A stretch of 29,598 nt of DNA from Patescibacteria group bacterium (GTDB lineage Bacteria > Patescibacteriota > Saccharimonadia > CAILAD01 > BJGX01): positions 1-29,598 of the forward strand of contig JAUPVL010000011.1 of the NCBI GenBank assembly GCA_030917065.1. The letters are read 5' to 3'. The position numbers were made by a program, and so were the translations under genes. Below, in pieces: positions 14,370 through 21,561 of the stretch. Each line of letters starts with the position of its first letter. Positions within the stretch are counted from its first letter, which is position 1. The notes beneath the pieces were generated by a model. The model worked only from the letters and a program-made list of their open reading frames with translations, was not told the origin of the DNA and made no database searches.

Positions 14370-15785
14370 ATGAAAAAAAGAAGCGAATTATTTTTCAGAG
14401 TACTCTTAATACCTCTAGATTACGTAATGATAATTTCAGGCTTTATATTGGCCTATATTATAAGGAATGAACAGGCAAAACCTCTGGCATATCTAATATC
14501 AGGAAGGTCTTTCTTGAGGATTATTGTTCCGCTTGCTGTCGTGTGGCTGATTGTCTACGCTATTAGTGGGCTATATGACATCAAAGCCACTCGATCAAGA
14601 CTTTCTGAATTTAGCAGGATTATTACAGCATCTGCTCTGGGAGTGATGGTGTTGATAATTTTAGACTTCTACAGTCTCAATCCATTCTTCCCATCTAAGT
14701 CAATACCAGTTTACGGGTTTGTATTTGCAGTATTATTTGTATCTATTGCTAGAAACTTACTTTATTATATTCAGCAATACATGTATCGTTTCAATATTGG
14801 TGTGCACAACACGATTATATTGGGACGAGGGTCTTCTAGGATAAAGTTCCAAAAGAATCTACGTGCAGAAACAGTTTTATACAGAGTTGTTGAGAACTTG
14901 GCTATCTCTGATAATTTTGAGATAAGCAAGATAGATAAAATCCATAAAAAATACTCTATTGATGATATTTTTGTACTAGAAGACGGGATGTCGAAAGATA
15001 GTATCAATAAACTTATAGGCTTCTGTCGATCCAATCAGATTCAGTTGAACGTTGTCCCTACCACGGAAGATATGTATGACGCTACAATGCAAATGATACG
15101 AATAAAAGACATTCCAGTGCTTGAAGTAATCTCTACTCCTCTCGAGGGCTGGGGCAGAATCATTAAGAGAATACTAGACTTAATTATAGTAACTATCTCA
15201 TTTGTAGTTGTAGTTCCAATCATGGCTATTATTGCTATCTTGATTAAGCTGACTGATCCAGGTAAGGTATTTTACTTGCACAGTAGACTCACTAGATCAG
15301 GTAAAAAGATAAATATTATCAAGTTTAGAACAATGAAGCAGGATTTTTGTACTGGTGGCAAATATTCCAACAAATCTGATATTGAAATTCTCAAACAATT
15401 TGGCGATCCATCACTGATAGAGGAATTTAAGAAGACACAAAAACTCAAGAAGGACCCAAGGGTTAGTGCTATAGGTAGATTCTTGAGAAAGACAAGTCTT
15501 GATGAGCTACCTCAGCTTTTCAATGTATTTGTAGGCAATCTAAGCTTAGTAGGACCTCGTCCTATAGTTCAGGATGAGCTAGAAAGATATGGTGATAAGT
15601 CAGGACTATTCTTGCATATCAAGCCTGGTCTTACTGGGTTATGGCAAGTCTCCGGCAGAAACGATGTAAGCTACGACAATAGAGTAAAGCTAGATATATA
15701 TTATATAGAGAACTGGAGTATCGGTCTTGATATGGCTATACTGCTCAGAACCATACCAGTCGTATTTAAAAGAACAGGATACTAG
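14370..15785 (+). CDS. Polyprenyl glycosylphosphotransferase (WbaP/CpsE type, 471 aa)
   Basis: Starts surface glycan assembly by moving a sugar-1-phosphate from a nucleotide sugar to undecaprenyl phosphate. The N-terminal ~130 residues hold four membrane segments, followed by a CoA-binding-like soluble domain (~145-260). The C-terminal catalytic domain begins with the re-entrant membrane helix KRILDLIIVTISFVVVVPIM and holds KFRTMKQD, LDELPQLFNVFVGNLSLVGPRP and PGLTGLWQVSGR. The last residues FKRTGY match the family end. The stop shares one base with the next GTG start (TAGTG). The sugar specificity cannot be read. Confidence 0.94.
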   Translation: MKKRSELFFRVLLIPLDYVMIISGFILAYIIRNEQAKPLAYLISGRSFLRIIVPLAVVWLIVYAISGLYDIKATRSRLSEFSRIITASALGVMVLIILDFYSLNPFFPSKSIPVYGFVFAVLFVSIARNLLYYIQQYMYRFNIGVHNTIILGRGSSRIKFQKNLRAETVLYRVVENLAISDNFEISKIDKIHKKYSIDDIFVLEDGMSKDSINKLIGFCRSNQIQLNVVPTTEDMYDATMQMIRIKDIPVLEVISTPLEGWGRIIKRILDLIIVTISFVVVVPIMAIIAILIKLTDPGKVFYLHSRLTRSGKKINIIKFRTMKQDFCTGGKYSNKSDIEILKQFGDPSLIEEFKKTQKLKKDPRVSAIGRFLRKTSLDELPQLFNVFVGNLSLVGPRPIVQDELERYGDKSGLFLHIKPGLTGLWQVSGRNDVSYDNRVKLDIYYIENWSIGLDMAILLRTIPVVFKRTGY

Positions 15786-16900
15786 TGAAGGTAGCCCTAG
15801 TACACGATTGGTTGACAAATCTGGGCGGAGGAGAGAGAGTTGTTGATGCTTTGGGGTCTGCTTTTCCTGAGGCACCAATATTTACGAGCGTTTACAATGC
15901 AAATGGCATTTCCATATTTAAAGACAAACAAATTATAAGTTCCTTCTTACAGCGCTGGCCACTCTCTCAGTCCAAGCACCAATTATATCCAATGCTAAGA
16001 AGATATGCATTCGAAAGCTTCGACTTTTCTGATTATGATGTAGTAATTAGCTCATCAAGTGCAGAATCCAAGGGTATTATAACTAACACCGAAACAATTC
16101 ATTTTAGCTATATACATACTCCTACGAGGTATTACTGGAGTGGATATCAGGACTATCTTGATTCGCCAGGATTGGGGTTGTTCAATCCGATTGCTAAGTT
16201 TTTTTTACCCAAAGTTGTTGGAACAATGCGCTATTGGGACTATGCAGCAGCCCAAAGACCAGACTATCTGATAGCCAACTCTCAGACGGTTAAAGATAGG
16301 ATAACCAAATACTATCACAGGGATAGCGATATTATATTTCCGCCTGTAGAGATTGATAACTTCAAAACCACCACGAAGACCAAAGACTATTATTTGGTAG
16401 TAAGCCGACTCATACCATATAAACGAGTTGATCTTGCGGTCCAGGCTTGCTCAGAGCTTGGCAGAAAGCTTATTGTCGTAGGTGATGGTTCGGAACTAGC
16501 AAGGTTACGCAAGCTAGCTTCTAAGGACATTGAATTTGTTACTGATGCAGACGATAGGAAAGTCAGTGATTTGTATACCAATTCTCGAGGATTTATATTT
16601 ACAGCTTATGAAGATTTTGGTATCACTCCTGTAGAGGCCATGGCCTCTGGTGTACCTGTAATTACTTATGGACGTGGAGGTGCTTCTGAGAGTGTTGTAG
16701 ACAAAAAAACTGGAATATTTTTTGACCAACAAACAGTCGGCTGTCTAAAGAAAGCTATTTTATCCTTTGAGAAAAACAACTTTTCAAAAGATAAGATAAG
16801 AAAACATTCTGAGAAATTTTCAAAGGATAGATTTATAAAAGAAATCAAAGATCTTATAAATGAAAAATATGAAAGCCAACACCAGAACAAAGCTTTATAG
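15785..16900 (+). CDS. Glycosyltransferase family 4 (371 aa)
   Basis: Starts at GTG overlapping the previous stop by one base. The N-terminal acceptor domain has VALVHDWLTNLGGGERVV; the C-terminal donor domain has YYLVVSRLIPYKRVDLAVQA, LIVVGDGSELARL and the GT4 EX7E-like stretch FGITPVEAMASGVPVITYGRGGASE. It is the likely second step after the initiating phosphotransferase. The substrate is unknown. Confidence 0.92.
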   Translation: MKVALVHDWLTNLGGGERVVDALGSAFPEAPIFTSVYNANGISIFKDKQIISSFLQRWPLSQSKHQLYPMLRRYAFESFDFSDYDVVISSSSAESKGIITNTETIHFSYIHTPTRYYWSGYQDYLDSPGLGLFNPIAKFFLPKVVGTMRYWDYAAAQRPDYLIANSQTVKDRITKYYHRDSDIIFPPVEIDNFKTTTKTKDYYLVVSRLIPYKRVDLAVQACSELGRKLIVVGDGSELARLRKLASKDIEFVTDADDRKVSDLYTNSRGFIFTAYEDFGITPVEAMASGVPVITYGRGGASESVVDKKTGIFFDQQTVGCLKKAILSFEKNNFSKDKIRKHSEKFSKDRFIKEIKDLINEKYESQHQNKAL

Positions 16901-18329
16901 TAAGAAAAGCTACTTATTGGTGGCGTGTGTTATAGCTAGTCTTCTATTGAGCTTTTATGTGGTTAGTATTAAAACCGGTGAATATCTAAAGAGTCTAGAG
17001 TCCGAGTCATCAACGCTCAAGACCTATCAAGAGTTATACAGAAGAATGGGTGGTTTTGCAGGTAAACAGAACACTCTATTAGTGCTGGCAAATAATGCCG
17101 AGATAAGGACTGGAGGAGGGTTTATTGGAACTGTAGGAATGCTAGAGACTGATAATGGAAAAGCCAACACAAAGCCATTAGTAAGTGTGTATTCGATAGA
17201 CTCAAGTATAGGCTGTGACAACAAAAGATTTGCACAACCCGCGTACCTACAAAAACTATCGCCTTGTGCGACACTTAGGGATAGTAGCAATTCTCTCGAC
17301 TTCACGACCAACGCCAGACAAGCATTGTATTTTTATCAACAAAATACAAATGTACCTATAGATAATGTTGTGCAGATTACCCCTAGAGCGTTGGAGCTGC
17401 TTCTGGACAAAACCGGTCCAATATATCTAAAAGACTATGATATGACTGTGACAAAAGATAATTTTCGTGAGACTGTACAGCTCGAGGTGGAGATGGGTAG
17501 CGATAAGCAGCAGAAAAACGACCCAAAATCAGGTGTGCTAGGCTCATTGGCTAATCAAATGATATCAAAACTTATTGTTAAGGACATTTATCAGTTAAAA
17601 GACTATTTTTCTATACTTGAACAGTTGATTCAAGAGAAACAGCTAAATATTTATAGTCAAGACGACAAGACTCAGGCTCTAGTTAGAAGGATTGGTGCAG
17701 ATGGAGGAGTAAAAAGTACTCAAAGCAACTATTTTATGATGGCTGAAGCAAACTACGGAGCAAATAAGAGCTCACCATATATCAAGAATGAGGTAGATAT
17801 GATCCAAACCATAGAAAGTGATGGCACTAGCACACTAGACGTTACGGTTCGCTCGAGTCACACTTCAGACTATAAGTTTCCTTATGTTGATCCTAATAAT
17901 AATGCTAATATGTGGCTAATTGGTGACAACTCAAGCCATATTAGTTTGGTTCTGCCAAAGGATGCTCAGCTAATGAACAGTTCACTCAAACCCGATGAAT
18001 ACAGCACCTCGGGAGACAACAAGACTATCATAGAATATGATAGGTATTTAAAACCATTAACTCAAACCTCCGAGTCCTTTAGTTACAAGGTGCCAACTCA
18101 GTACTTATTAACTGATAAGATTGTTATCAATACTGTGGTCCAAAAGCAACTAGGGGGATGGCCATATACGCTTAACTATTCATTGAGATTACCCGATAAG
18201 ACCTACAAGCTAATTGCTGCAAGTGTTGAATCGATCAATCAAGAGTCTCAAAATCCAACCACGATACACTACTCAACCAATATAGATTCCGATGAGTTAC
18301 TCAGTTTTATATACAGCAAAAGTAATTAA
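16860..18329 (+). CDS. DUF4012 domain protein, membrane-anchored (489 aa)
   Basis: One N-terminal membrane anchor (~residues 17-37) and a large extracytoplasmic part. Residues ~75-120 contain the DUF4012 hallmark NTLLVLANNAEIRTGGGFIGTVGML. The remainder has beta-rich segments with no enzyme motif I recognise. The function of DUF4012 is not established; its frequent place in polysaccharide loci suggests a role in glycan handling at the cell surface. The start (16860 or the second ATG at 16869) lies inside the GT4 gene, overlapping by up to 41 nt. Ends at a strong bidirectional terminator. Confidence 0.85.
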   Translation: MKNMKANTRTKLYSKKSYLLVACVIASLLLSFYVVSIKTGEYLKSLESESSTLKTYQELYRRMGGFAGKQNTLLVLANNAEIRTGGGFIGTVGMLETDNGKANTKPLVSVYSIDSSIGCDNKRFAQPAYLQKLSPCATLRDSSNSLDFTTNARQALYFYQQNTNVPIDNVVQITPRALELLLDKTGPIYLKDYDMTVTKDNFRETVQLEVEMGSDKQQKNDPKSGVLGSLANQMISKLIVKDIYQLKDYFSILEQLIQEKQLNIYSQDDKTQALVRRIGADGGVKSTQSNYFMMAEANYGANKSSPYIKNEVDMIQTIESDGTSTLDVTVRSSHTSDYKFPYVDPNNNANMWLIGDNSSHISLVLPKDAQLMNSSLKPDEYSTSGDNKTIIEYDRYLKPLTQTSESFSYKVPTQYLLTDKIVINTVVQKQLGGWPYTLNYSLRLPDKTYKLIAASVESINQESQNPTTIHYSTNIDSDELLSFIYSKSN

Positions 18330-18366
18330 AAAAGCTTATCTTGAGTTGGTATAGATAAGCTTTTTT
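18328..18366. terminator. Bidirectional terminator between the DUF4012 gene and rplT
   Basis: Perfect 14-bp stem AAAAAAGCTTATCT (18328-18341) / AGATAAGCTTTTTT (18353-18366) with an 11-nt loop. It has a T-run on both strands and serves two convergent operons. Confidence 0.92.
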
Positions 18367-18381
18367 AGGTTACTATTGCGT

Positions 18382-18723
18382 TTACTTTGTTGCTTTTACT
18401 ATTGATTCAAATGCCTTGGGGTTGTTTACGGCTAGTTCTGCCAGAACTTTACGATCCAGCCTTATATCTGCCTTTTTTAACCCTTCAATGAGTTTTGAGT
18501 AGCTTGTGCCATTGATTCTAGATGCAGCATTGATTCTAGTTACCCATAAAGCACGCATATCTCTTTTTATGTTCCGTCTATCTCTATATTGGTAGGCCAA
18601 TGCCTTGATGACTGCTTCATGGGCTTTTCTGTAGCTAGCTCTTCGGGTTTTGCTGTATCCCTTGGTGAGTTTTAGTATTTTCTTGTGGCGTTTGTGAGTA
18701 GTAACTCCGCGTTTCACTCTCAT
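18382..18723 (-). CDS. rplT: 50S ribosomal protein L20 (113 aa)
   Basis: Basic rRNA-binding protein. MRVKRGVTTHKRHKKILKL and the following GYSKTRRASYRKAHEAVIKALAYQYRDRR are the L20 N-terminal helix; WVTRINAASRINGTSYSKLI is the globular domain. Its ATG overlaps the rpmI stop by one base (TAATG). Last gene of infC-rpmI-rplT; in other bacteria L20 represses this operon, but I could not identify the operator here. Confidence 0.97.
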   Translation of the reverse strand: MRVKRGVTTHKRHKKILKLTKGYSKTRRASYRKAHEAVIKALAYQYRDRRNIKRDMRALWVTRINAASRINGTSYSKLIEGLKKADIRLDRKVLAELAVNNPKAFESIVKATK

Positions 18724-18920
18724 TAGTTTGCTCCTACCATTTTTTTAGCGTTTTTACTGTCACCCTTGGCCATTCCGTGCTCGAGGGTGTAATTGCGTTT
18801 CCTGGCACCAGATTTGAGGGTTAGCTTATGAGCTCTGGTTGCTTTTCTACGTAAAACCTTTCCAGTGCTGGAAATCTTAATACGCTTACTCATTGTTTTA
18901 CTTGTCTTTTGTTTAGGCAT
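18723..18920 (-). CDS. rpmI: 50S ribosomal protein L35 (65 aa)
   Basis: MPKQKTSKTMSKRIKISSTGKVLRRKATRAHKL is the L35 signature, followed by KSGARKRNYTLEHG. It lies between infC (21 nt gap) and rplT (1 nt overlap), the conserved gene order. Confidence 0.95.
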   Translation of the reverse strand: MPKQKTSKTMSKRIKISSTGKVLRRKATRAHKLTLKSGARKRNYTLEHGMAKGDSKNAKKMVGAN

Positions 18921-18941
18921 GATATCTTGTTATTTTAATTA

Positions 18942-19478
18942 TTATTGGACTGGCTTGTTTATTATTTCCTTCTTAAGGTTGATAAGCATCGACATGTCTC
19001 TGCCGGTCATAGTCGGTTCGCCCTCAGCAGTTGCTATATCGGACAACCCTTCAAAAAAGGTGTCTAGTACTTTTTTACCTAGTTCTTGGTGCGCCATCTC
19101 TCTACCTTTGAATCTAGCAGTTATCTTGACCTTATTGCCACTTTCTAAGAACTTTCTAGCAGCACGTCTTTTGACTTCGATATCGTGAGTGCCTATCTTG
19201 AGGCCCATACGAATCTGTTTTATTTCAACACTTTTCTGCTTTTTTCGACTTTTTTGTCTCTGTTTCTCCTGCTCGTATTGATATTTACCCCAATCTAGCA
19301 GTTTACATACAGGAGGTTTTGCCGAAGGAGATACTTCCGCGAGATCATAGCCCTCTTGTTGTGCAATCTTTAGCGCTTCTGCTAATGTCACTATTCCTAG
19401 TTGTTGACCTTCAGCCCCCAATAAACGAACTGAGGTAGCTCTAATTTCATGATTTAGACGTAGACGCGGTTTTTTTAT
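18942..19478 (-). CDS. infC: Translation initiation factor IF-3, apparent AUA start (178 aa)
   Basis: Binds the 30S subunit and checks start-codon fidelity. The conserved N-terminus LNHEIRATSVRLLGAEG is upstream of any ATG/GTG/TTG in frame except a TTG inside it (19421). An in-frame stop TAA (19488-19490) lies only three codons before an ATA at 19476-19478, and AAGGAG sits 5 nt before that ATA. AUA is therefore the best start. The linker KRQKSRKKQKSVEIKQIRMG and the C-terminal domain KFLESGNKVKITARFKGREMAHQELG are standard. A rare start codon allows IF-3 to repress its own mRNA, as AUU does in E. coli. Confidence 0.95.
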   Translation of the reverse strand: MKKPRLRLNHEIRATSVRLLGAEGQQLGIVTLAEALKIAQQEGYDLAEVSPSAKPPVCKLLDWGKYQYEQEKQRQKSRKKQKSVEIKQIRMGLKIGTHDIEVKRRAARKFLESGNKVKITARFKGREMAHQELGKKVLDTFFEGLSDIATAEGEPTMTGRDMSMLINLKKEIINKPVQ

Positions 19479-19502
19479 GTTATCTCCTTAAAGCTCCAGA
19501 CA

Positions 19503-19531
19503 ATAATAGCATGACCTTACTAGGAAATCAA
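19503..19531 (-). promoter_or_regulatory. Promoter of infC-rpmI-rplT
   Basis: On the minus strand TTGATT (19526-19531), a 17-nt spacer and TATTAT (19503-19508) with TGC before it (extended -10). It lies at the 3' end of the preceding gene; the leader is about 18 nt and contains the AAGGAG. Confidence 0.6.
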
Positions 19532-20329
19532 CCCTGGAGACATAATGGACTGAATCTCCTGGCCTCTTTTTACGATGATCCGAATAGTTTTTTTACGAAA
19601 TCCTATTCTAATAGGATTTTTTATACTCTTACCACTCATGCTATTCATGCTTTGGCTAGATTCGATAGCTATATTTTGAGCCGGCAGTCTGAGCTGCAAC
19701 GTGTCTTCTGTAGTACTTTGGCCCATATTAACTCCGGGTATTTTGAGTACATTACTTGATTTATCATGCTTCAATCTTTTATTGAATATTTCAATTAAAA
19801 GAGCAGTGCTGTGTGGGCTAACTTCTTGGTTTCTATTATGAACAACTATCCTGTACGTATTCATCTTGATCTCTAAATTCTTATCGATTCTTATAATGCT
19901 TTTTACAGGTTCATTTGATTTATTAGGTTCGGTACTTAAAACATAATCAAAAAGAAAAAAATGTTGATTTACCGATAGGGCCGTGAGTTCGACGACTTTG
20001 CGCTGTGCTATCACATCAAAGCCATCCCTGTAGTCCTTGATGCCGAGTCTTTTTGATAGCAAACTCTTAGAGGTTGGTACATAGGCGAATGCCGTCTCGG
20101 GATTCAGGAGTCTGGAATCAGCAATCAACGACTCTAGAACATCTGGACTACCAATAGCTACTACAGTATTGAATTTGGAGCCATTTTCTTTTAATGTTGT
20201 TGTAATATCATCGACATTGTTTATTTGGTACTCTTGGGTCTGCAAGGAATTTTTCTGCTTCCAGATTGAGAGATGTTCTAGAAGACTCTTAGAATCGGTT
20301 GCGCTCTTATCAATAAATAGCCCGTACAT
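19520..20329 (-). CDS. Degenerate diacylglycerol-kinase-like protein (269 aa)
   Basis: The order of motifs recalls the DAGK/YegS catalytic fold. VVAIGSPDVLESLI (~residues 56-69) stands where kinases have the GGDGT loop. FAYVPTSKSLLSKRLGI (~81-97) stands for PLGTGNDFARSLGI, followed by a beta-rich C-terminal domain. The GGDG nucleotide-binding glycines and the GTxND motif are gone, so kinase activity is unlikely. No signal peptide. Its ATG overlaps the bactofilin stop by one base. The assignment rests on motif positions only. Confidence 0.55.
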   Translation of the reverse strand: MYGLFIDKSATDSKSLLEHLSIWKQKNSLQTQEYQINNVDDITTTLKENGSKFNTVVAIGSPDVLESLIADSRLLNPETAFAYVPTSKSLLSKRLGIKDYRDGFDVIAQRKVVELTALSVNQHFFLFDYVLSTEPNKSNEPVKSIIRIDKNLEIKMNTYRIVVHNRNQEVSPHSTALLIEIFNKRLKHDKSSNVLKIPGVNMGQSTTEDTLQLRLPAQNIAIESSQSMNSMSGKSIKNPIRIGFRKKTIRIIVKRGQEIQSIMSPGLIS

Positions 20330-20697
20330 TAATTTCTCTCCATGGTTATTTTGGAGTTAACTATAGCGCCCTTGTCTATAATAAGATTGGGTGCTTGCAG
20401 GTTGCCATTAACAGTTGAACAGCTTGTGATATGTAGCTCATCAGACACAACAGCTTTGCCGGAATAGTAGCCTTCAATAATTGCCGTACGTGCTTTGATA
20501 TCTGCATTAACTTTTGAGTTTTTAGCTAATTCTATTAGGCCAGATGTATCAATACTGCCCTTAAAGGTTCCATCAATATATATGTCCTGGTCTGTCTGAC
20601 AATCTCCTTTGACATCTACCTCAGGACCAATGTAGTATTCTGCAAAACTGTTGTAGGGTAGTGCAGTTTTCTTTCTGTTGATGAATTTAAATCTCAT
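20329..20697 (-). CDS. Bactofilin (122 aa)
   Basis: Polymer-forming cytoskeletal protein. The central domain is a right-handed beta-helix built from short repeats: VDVKGDCQTDQDIYIDGTFKGSI, then LIELAKNSKVNADIKARTAIIEGYYSGKA, then LHITSCSTVNGNLQAPNLIIDKGAIVNSKITM. Polar tails flank it, with no membrane segment. Bactofilins polymerise without nucleotide and often recruit peptidoglycan enzymes. The gene lies 2 nt after the DUF4446 gene and overlaps the DAGK-like gene by 1 nt. Confidence 0.92.
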   Translation of the reverse strand: MRFKFINRKKTALPYNSFAEYYIGPEVDVKGDCQTDQDIYIDGTFKGSIDTSGLIELAKNSKVNADIKARTAIIEGYYSGKAVVSDELHITSCSTVNGNLQAPNLIIDKGAIVNSKITMERN

Positions 20698-20699
20698 CG

Positions 20700-21170
20700 C
20701 TACTTGGCCCGCTTTTTCTTGCTATTAAGTGCTTTTTGCAAAGAAATAGTCTCCTCATCTGAGAGGTTGTACTTGCTAAGGCCGTTGCTAATTTCTTTTG
20801 CATAAATTCTAGTAGAAGTACGTGCGTGAACACTGGAGATAATTACTCCGTTGTTGTGGTTGTCCAGAAGTGTCAATACAAAGCTCTGGTCACCACCAGT
20901 ATCTCCAAAAGGGTTGAATCTAATTAGGGATTGCTTGGATATGGAGAACTGTGATTGTGTGTGCATTTTTGCAACAAACTCAGCTAGCTCATCTATTTTA
21001 TGCAGAGCGTCATCAACATCCTTGGAGTAATTCTTGATCAATTGTTCTATTTGCTTAGATTCGGCCCCTTGTAGAAATTGACCATAGCTTTTTTGCAACT
21101 GTAAAAATTTCCATAAGGTGAAACCAAATGCAATCAATATAATAACAAACAGTATTGTTAGAATTAGCAT
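20700..21170 (-). CDS. DUF4446 membrane protein (156 aa)
   Basis: One N-terminal membrane helix (LILTILFVIILIAFGFTLWKFL), a helical, probably coiled-coil linker (~30-85), then the DUF4446 core LIRFNPFGDTGGDQSFVLTLLDNHNNGVIISSVHARTSTRIYAKEI and LSDEE. Function unknown. The ATG at 21170 is chosen over a TTG at 21200 because a TATAAT ends 7 nt before it. Confidence 0.85.
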   Translation of the reverse strand: MLILTILFVIILIAFGFTLWKFLQLQKSYGQFLQGAESKQIEQLIKNYSKDVDDALHKIDELAEFVAKMHTQSQFSISKQSLIRFNPFGDTGGDQSFVLTLLDNHNNGVIISSVHARTSTRIYAKEISNGLSKYNLSDEETISLQKALNSKKKRAK

Positions 21171-21177
21171 AATATTT

Positions 21178-21207
21178 ATTATAGCCACCAGGAGTGACAA
21201 TTAGCAA
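21178..21207 (-). promoter_or_regulatory. Promoter of DUF4446-bactofilin-DAGK-like operon (leaderless)
   Basis: On the minus strand TTGCTA (21202-21207), an 18-nt spacer and TATAAT (21178-21183), 7 nt before the ATG. Its -35 overlaps that of the divergent plus-strand promoter. Confidence 0.6.
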
Positions 21208-21229
21208 ATAATTTATAAACTGTTAAAAT
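21201..21229 (+). promoter_or_regulatory. Promoter of the 21247 gene
   Basis: TTAGCA (21201-21206), a 17-nt spacer and TAAAAT (21224-21229) with TGT before it. Unlike its neighbours, this gene has a Shine-Dalgarno (AGAGG at 21236-21240). Confidence 0.5.
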
Positions 21230-21246
21230 AAAAAAAGAGGTAAGTT

Positions 21247-21561
21247 ATGGCAAAGAAAAAAAAGCATCGAAAAACCCGTAAACAGAAGTTGGCTAGATCA
21301 AATCAAGCTAGATTAAGGGTAGAAAGTGAGATAAAAGCAGAAGATAGTGTTGTCTCAGAAAAAACCCATCAAGAAACTGACAAATCAGTGCAAAATATTA
21401 CTAGCAAAGATCGACCAATGAACTCCTTGGATTATGTAAAAAAAGATGTAAAAAGTTCATTAATTTTAGCAGGATTCATTATTGCTGCTTTCGGATTGAT
21501 TTACTTCCTGTTATCAAGCACTGCTCTTGGGACTCAAATATATTCCATTATCAAATTGTAG
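21247..21561 (+). CDS. Small single-span membrane protein with basic N-terminus (104 aa)
   Basis: The first 25 residues are very basic (MAKKKKHRKTRKQKLAR), a polar acidic linker follows to ~70, then one membrane helix (LILAGFIIAAFGLIYFLL) and a short tail. I do not recognise the family. The basic tail could bind nucleic acid or ribosomes, but this is a guess. An AGAGG lies 6 nt upstream of the ATG. The last 11 bases overlap the end of comM, which converges on it. Confidence 0.7.
   Translation: MAKKKKHRKTRKQKLARSNQARLRVESEIKAEDSVVSEKTHQETDKSVQNITSKDRPMNSLDYVKKDVKSSLILAGFIIAAFGLIYFLLSSTALGTQIYSIIKL

Noticed and set aside
18942..19421. infC starting at TTG 19421
   Set aside because: This would delete the conserved IF-3 N-terminus and has no ribosome site; AAGGAG points to the ATA at 19478.
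21551..21561. Overlap of the small membrane protein with comM as an error
   Set aside because: An 11-nt convergent overlap with both reading frames intact is normal for this dense gene order.
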